Assembly: GCA_900321515.1 (NCBI GenBank)
Contig: ONWI01000093.1
Location: 1 to 18,265 of the forward strand
DNA: 18,265 bases
Source: an uncultured Eubacteriales bacterium
GTDB taxonomy: Bacteria > Bacillota > Clostridia > Oscillospirales > Acutalibacteraceae
Direction of reading: 5' to 3'
The notes under the pieces were generated by a model that saw only the letters and a program-made list of their open reading frames with translations, was not told the DNA's origin and searched no databases. Positions 15,115 through 18,265 of the stretch are shown piece after piece (the first letter of the stretch is position 1; each line of letters starts with the position of its first letter). The translations under genes and the position numbers were made by a program.

Positions 15115-16554
15115 TCAGCGGTATGTCCTGCGGGTAGCCTTGCGTCTGGACACGCTGCGCTTGAGATTGTTCATCTTCTGCTTGCGTGAATAGGAAATGA
15201 AGATATAAGCAACAACTCCCAACACCGCAAGTACAAGGAATATTCTGAAAATCAATGACGCAAAGAGATTGTTTACCCAGTCAAGGATGGCAAGCAGCGT
15301 GCTGCGCTCGACCGATTCACTCGCCACAAGATTTATACGGCCAATCTCTTCACCGTCGTAAGTAAGAACGGCTGTGCCGAGCTTCTGACCCTTGCGGACA
15401 GGAGCTCTGGCAACATCGTTGACAAAGGTGATCTCCTTGCTGACACTTGTGGCTTTAACGCCCTTGGGCAATATGGTGCTGAAATCGTCCTGAGGAACAA
15501 GGGTGATGCTGTCCTTGTTCCAGGCGAGCTTCAGCGGTATCTTTGAAATCGAAACATTGGTATTGTATATGTCAGTGATGTAAAGATTGTTGAACGCCCA
15601 TTCAAAGAGATTCTTCGCGTCGATAAAAGCGTAATTCTTATCCTTTGCGGAAGGGGCGTGATCATTGAGCAGCACGACAATATAGTGATAATCCCTGCCG
15701 CCGACGTTCTTTTTGGCATAGCCCGCGAAACAGTGGCCGGATTTGATGAGGTAGCCTGTCTTTACGCCTTCGCAGTACTGATAGAAGTAATCTGTGCCGT
15801 CTGCGCCCTTTTCTCCTTCGCGTATGAGCAGGTTTGTCGATACGACCCAGTGGACATTGGGATTCTTGTTGGTGGCAGCTATACCATAAGAATGAGGTGT
15901 GTAAGCTACTTCGGCAAGCTCGGGAATATTCATCAGGTGATTGGCGATAAGAGCCATGTCGTGCGCGGTAGAATAGTGATTTTCAAAATCAGTAGTCAGA
16001 CCCGAGGCACATTTGAATTTTGTGTTGGTGCAGCCGATCTCCACAGCGCGGTCATTCATAAACTGAATGAATTCCTCGTTGGTGTCGCTGCCGTAGTACT
16101 GCTTGCTTATGTAATATCCTATCGCTTCGGCGGCACCGTTTTCCGACGCTACAAGCGCGTCGTAAATCAGATCGCGCAGGGTGAAACGTTCATTGACCTT
16201 GATGTGAGTCCACACGCCGGTGGCGCCTTCCTTATTGTAATTGACGAATCTGACGGCGCGGGAATCCACAACAACCATTTCGTCCAGCGAATCGGCACGT
16301 TCATAGGCAATTATGCAGGTCATCATCTTGGTCAGCGAAGCGGGAAGCATTTTTTTGTCGCCATCTTTTTCATATATGACCTTGCCGGTGTCCATGCTGA
16401 GCATATAAGCAGTCTCACATACCGGTTCGTATTCCGAGCGGAACGCAGCGTTTACTTCGACCGGCTTGTACGAAGGCACAGACACGCATGCAAATGCTAT
16501 CAGCAGCACGCACATCAACGATAAAGCACGCTTAAATCCAACTGTCAATGTCAT
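15115..16554 (-). CDS. dacF: D-alanyl-D-alanine carboxypeptidase (DacF/PBP5-type)
   Basis: A low-molecular-mass penicillin-binding protein (peptidase S11) that removes the terminal D-Ala from peptidoglycan pentapeptides and so limits cross-linking. Numbering from ATG 16554 (479 aa): signal peptide about 1-36, SLTK with nucleophile S73 and K76, SEN 137-139, and KTG 265-267, all intact. A beta-rich PBP5-C-like domain follows (KLAWNKDSITLV, ARAPVRKGQKLG). The C-terminus has a true transmembrane helix and then a basic tail ending RRKATRRTYR, where PBP5 normally has an amphipathic anchor. Start: the frame also opens at TTG 16569, but GGAG (inside that segment) lies 9 bases before ATG 16554. The symbol is by similarity to the DacF subgroup. 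Confidence 0.95.
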   Translation of the reverse strand: MTLTVGFKRALSLMCVLLIAFACVSVPSYKPVEVNAAFRSEYEPVCETAYMLSMDTGKVIYEKDGDKKMLPASLTKMMTCIIAYERADSLDEMVVVDSRAVRFVNYNKEGATGVWTHIKVNERFTLRDLIYDALVASENGAAEAIGYYISKQYYGSDTNEEFIQFMNDRAVEIGCTNTKFKCASGLTTDFENHYSTAHDMALIANHLMNIPELAEVAYTPHSYGIAATNKNPNVHWVVSTNLLIREGEKGADGTDYFYQYCEGVKTGYLIKSGHCFAGYAKKNVGGRDYHYIVVLLNDHAPSAKDKNYAFIDAKNLFEWAFNNLYITDIYNTNVSISKIPLKLAWNKDSITLVPQDDFSTILPKGVKATSVSKEITFVNDVARAPVRKGQKLGTAVLTYDGEEIGRINLVASESVERSTLLAILDWVNNLFASLIFRIFLVLAVLGVVAYIFISYSRKQKMNNLKRSVSRRKATRRTYR

Positions 16555-16594
16555 TTTTTCCATCTCCAACTGTATATTATGTAACTTACAGGTT

Positions 16595-16623
16595 ATTATA
16601 GCATATATTTTTATATTTTAAAA
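16595..16623 (-). promoter_or_regulatory. extended -10 promoter of the dacF-like gene
   Basis: On the minus strand a perfect TATAAT (16600-16595) is preceded by TGC, an extended -10. The -35 (TTTTAA, 16623-16618, 17-base spacer) is weak. Transcription would start near 16588. Confidence 0.65.
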
Positions 16624-16663
16624 GTGTTATAAAAGTAAATTAACAGTAAATATATAAAAAAAG

Positions 16664-16692
16664 TTGTTTTTGTCAGGATAATGATGTATAAT
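16664..16692 (+). promoter_or_regulatory. promoter of the metallophosphoesterase gene
   Basis: TTGTTT (16664-16669), a 17-base spacer and a perfect TATAAT (16687-16692). Transcription starting near 16699 rules out the ATG at 16681, which overlaps the -10, and supports the ATG at 16750. Confidence 0.7.
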
Positions 16693-16749
16693 GAAAGGGA
16701 TAAGCCATTGTCAATGACAAGGCTGCATAGAACAGGAGCGTTATTCAGA

Positions 16750-17496
16750 ATGATATATGTTACGGGCGATATGCATGGAGCCGTTTCGCGTTTTGAGGAA
16801 AAACCCTTCGCAAAACTGCGCAGCGGTGACATTCTGATCATATGCGGAGATTTTGGTTTTATCTGGAACGGAGACAGTCAGGAGGAAAAAATCCTACAGT
16901 TCATGGGCAGACAGAAATACAAAATACTCTTTATTGACGGATGTCATGAGAATTTTGACAAATTGTACAGCTATCCTGAGGAGCAATGGTGCGGCGGCAA
17001 AATACACCGCATCAACGACAATGTCTTTCATCTGTGCCGTGGTCAGGTGTTTGAGATAGAGGATAAAACGATATTCACCATGGGCGGAGGATTCAGTCCC
17101 GACGCAGATATCCGCACCAGCCGCGGCATGCGCTGGTGGGAAGAGGAAATGCCCACAATGCGCGAAATGGAACAGGCCGCTAACGAGCTTTACCGTCATT
17201 CGCTCAGAGTTGATTACATTATTACACACGAGTGTCCGACCAAAGTAAAGGACCTTCTTTCCAATAACCAAAACAACTTCAACTCGCTCACCGCGTTTTT
17301 TGACGATTTGTGCAACAGGGTCAAATACAAGCACTGGTTCTTCGGCTCCATGCACAAGGACAGGCATATTTCCTCAAAGCATACTGCGGTATATCTTGAG
17401 GTTGTTCCGCTCGCTGTGCCTCAAAGCTCTTTTTCCGAGCCGCTCAACCGCTATTTTCGACGCATAAACAGAATTGACGAGGATCAATACAATTGA
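16750..17496 (+). CDS. calcineurin-type metallophosphoesterase with altered metal-site residues
   Basis: A 248-aa cytoplasmic protein of the calcineurin-like phosphoesterase fold, from the Firmicutes subgroup usually annotated as a serine/threonine phosphatase. Motif I is GDMHG (D7, H9), motif II is ICGDFGF (D34), and the block IDGCHENFDKLYSYPEEQW with the later MGGGFSPDADIRTSRG and WWEEEMP matches this subgroup. Two positions differ from the expected pattern: GNHE reads GCHE (Cys65 for the metal-binding Asn) and the final GHxH reads GSMH (Ser for the first His). The THEC histidine is kept. The natural substrate is unknown. Start: GGAG (16735-16738) is 11 bases before ATG 16750, and the promoter position excludes earlier starts. 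Confidence 0.9.
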   Translation: MIYVTGDMHGAVSRFEEKPFAKLRSGDILIICGDFGFIWNGDSQEEKILQFMGRQKYKILFIDGCHENFDKLYSYPEEQWCGGKIHRINDNVFHLCRGQVFEIEDKTIFTMGGGFSPDADIRTSRGMRWWEEEMPTMREMEQAANELYRHSLRVDYIITHECPTKVKDLLSNNQNNFNSLTAFFDDLCNRVKYKHWFFGSMHKDRHISSKHTAVYLEVVPLAVPQSSFSEPLNRYFRRINRIDEDQYN

Positions 17497-17502
17497 TATT
17501 TT
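17474..17502 (+). promoter_or_regulatory. possible promoter of the 17567 gene
   Basis: TTGACG (17474-17479), a 17-base spacer and TATTTT (17497-17502). It overlaps the end of the phosphoesterase gene. Read-through from the upstream promoter is equally possible, since no terminator separates the two genes. Confidence 0.5.
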
Positions 17503-17566
17503 GATTGCTTCAATAAACAGTCAATAATAAATTTAAATCAATGTATATTCAGAAGGGTGATTTCAA

Positions 17567-18106
17567 ATGAAAATAAAAAACAACAACACCGTCATGATCG
17601 TAGTCATATGCTCCGTAATAGTGGTTGCCTTCACGGTTGCGGCAATAATGTTCGCCAACGGGAGGAACACGGACGACGCGGAAGGATTTGAAGGTCCTCT
17701 CCCGGAACGCTATGTTGGAAGCTGGGAACTTCCCGGAGACAGCCATGTATTGCAGTCTCCCCGTACTACCGACATAGCCGAGGACAACGCGATTGCCGAT
17801 GAAAATGATTTCGGCGTAACCATGACCTATGGGGTTTACAGCAATAACCGGGTGGGAACTATAAACAATCCCACATACAAGATGGAGGAAAACTGTGACG
17901 CAGCTGCCATGGATGAACAGGGAATGCAAAGCAATGGCATAATGCAGGAATTCAGGGAAAACGCCGCCATTACCAAAATAGAAATCTACAATGAGGACGG
18001 CAGCACTCTTTGCGATACAGTGTTCATTATAGACGGAGAATATCTCATCTACTTCGGCACCGGCAATTATGTATTCTGCGCCGTCAAGCTCGACGCAGTA
18101 GGATAA
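17567..18106 (+). CDS. membrane-anchored or secreted hypothetical protein
   Basis: A 179-aa protein I do not recognise. A short charged start (MKIKNNN) is followed by one hydrophobic helix (about 8-30) that serves as signal anchor, then an acidic extracytoplasmic domain. That domain begins with a disordered-looking acidic stretch, then RYVGSWELPGDS, which resembles the opening strand of small beta-rich lipocalin-like or DUF5640-like domains, and ends with strand-like segments (TKIEIYNEDGSTLCDTVFIIDGEY and so on). Function cannot be inferred. AAGGGTGA (17553-17560) precedes ATG 17567 by 6 bases. It lies 70 bases after the phosphoesterase gene on the same strand. Confidence 0.85.
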   Translation: MKIKNNNTVMIVVICSVIVVAFTVAAIMFANGRNTDDAEGFEGPLPERYVGSWELPGDSHVLQSPRTTDIAEDNAIADENDFGVTMTYGVYSNNRVGTINNPTYKMEENCDAAAMDEQGMQSNGIMQEFRENAAITKIEIYNEDGSTLCDTVFIIDGEYLIYFGTGNYVFCAVKLDAVG

Positions 18107-18146
18107 ATTGTCGCAATGACAACAAAGAGATAAAAGAAAAACGAAA

Positions 18147-18265
18147 GCGCGCAGCGCCAATAATGGGAGTCCAGGGGGGCTGGCCCTCCTGGCAGGTCAA
18201 GGGCAGAGCCCTTGCGGGGCGGTGGGGCAGCGCCCCACAAGCTCGGCGGAGCCGAGCGAGCGAAA
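18147..18265. repeat. GC-rich array of short hairpins, truncated by the window end
   Basis: A sharply GC-rich block follows the 17567 gene. It contains four hairpins in series: CCAGGGGGGC/GCCCTCCTGG (18171-18192), then three of identical geometry, 7-bp stem, 3-base loop, 7-bp stem: CAAGGGC-AGA-GCCCTTG (18198-18214), GTGGGGC-AGC-GCCCCAC (18222-18238) and GCTCGGC-GGA-GCCGAGC (18241-18257). Every loop of the last three sits in a GGC-nGn-GCC context. The composition differs completely from the neighbouring genes. It looks like an interspersed REP-like repeat; the right boundary is not in the window. Confidence 0.8.

Noticed and set aside
15658..16524. A 288-codon open frame on the plus strand opposite the dacF-like gene
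   Set aside because: The minus-strand gene has a signal peptide and all three penicillin-binding motifs; the plus frame has no domain and no start signals.

Overview
The window reads like a low-to-moderate GC Firmicutes chromosome, most probably a Clostridia of the Ruminococcus/Oscillospiraceae type. The clues are a cytoplasmic type I pullulanase, strong AGGAGG/GGTGAT ribosome sites, several TTG starts, a TIGR02884-like PdaA, and a GC-rich hairpin repeat at the right edge of a kind I associate with ruminococci. The genus is inferred from general recognition, not from a marker gene. No rRNA, tRNA, CRISPR array, transposase, integrase or phage gene is visible. Most of it is ordinary core chromosome with well-formed promoters and terminators.

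Layout: (1) 1-54 is the possible tail of an upstream gene; 235-2211 is pulA (+) with its own promoter and terminator. (2) 2394-4994 is a two-gene unit (+): an unrecognised 267-aa protein and a polytopic DUF4153/DUF4173-like membrane protein with a PVQ-repeat N-terminus. (3) 5022-5135 holds a terminator and a structured 75-bp inverted repeat. (4) On the minus strand, 8777 to 5140 carries a zinc-ribbon membrane protein and hflX (one operon ending in a terminator), then a pdaA-like polysaccharide deacetylase. (5) 8906-11056 (+) is a PAP2 phosphatase and an HD-GYP-like membrane protein. (6) On the minus strand, 16623 to 11068 carries dacF-like D,D-carboxypeptidase, a small probable lipoprotein, a zinc-dependent phospholipase C-family protein preceded by an unusual leader with a terminator, and an M23/G5/LysM endopeptidase. 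(7) 16664-18106 (+) has a metallophosphoesterase with altered metal-site residues and a small membrane-anchored protein. (8) 18147-18265 is a run of GC-rich hairpins continuing past the window.

Functional theme: several genes act on the envelope (PdaA deacetylation of peptidoglycan, DacF-type trimming of the peptide stem, an M23 hydrolase, PAP2 lipid phosphatase). They lie in separate transcription units, so this is loose clustering and not a dedicated operon. I did not find a clear new defence, mobile or biosynthetic system. The best leads are the hairpin array at the right edge, the leader/terminator region at 14036-14335, the DUF2975-like/HD-GYP-like fusion, the metallophosphoesterase with two replaced ligand positions, and the structured element at 5061-5135.
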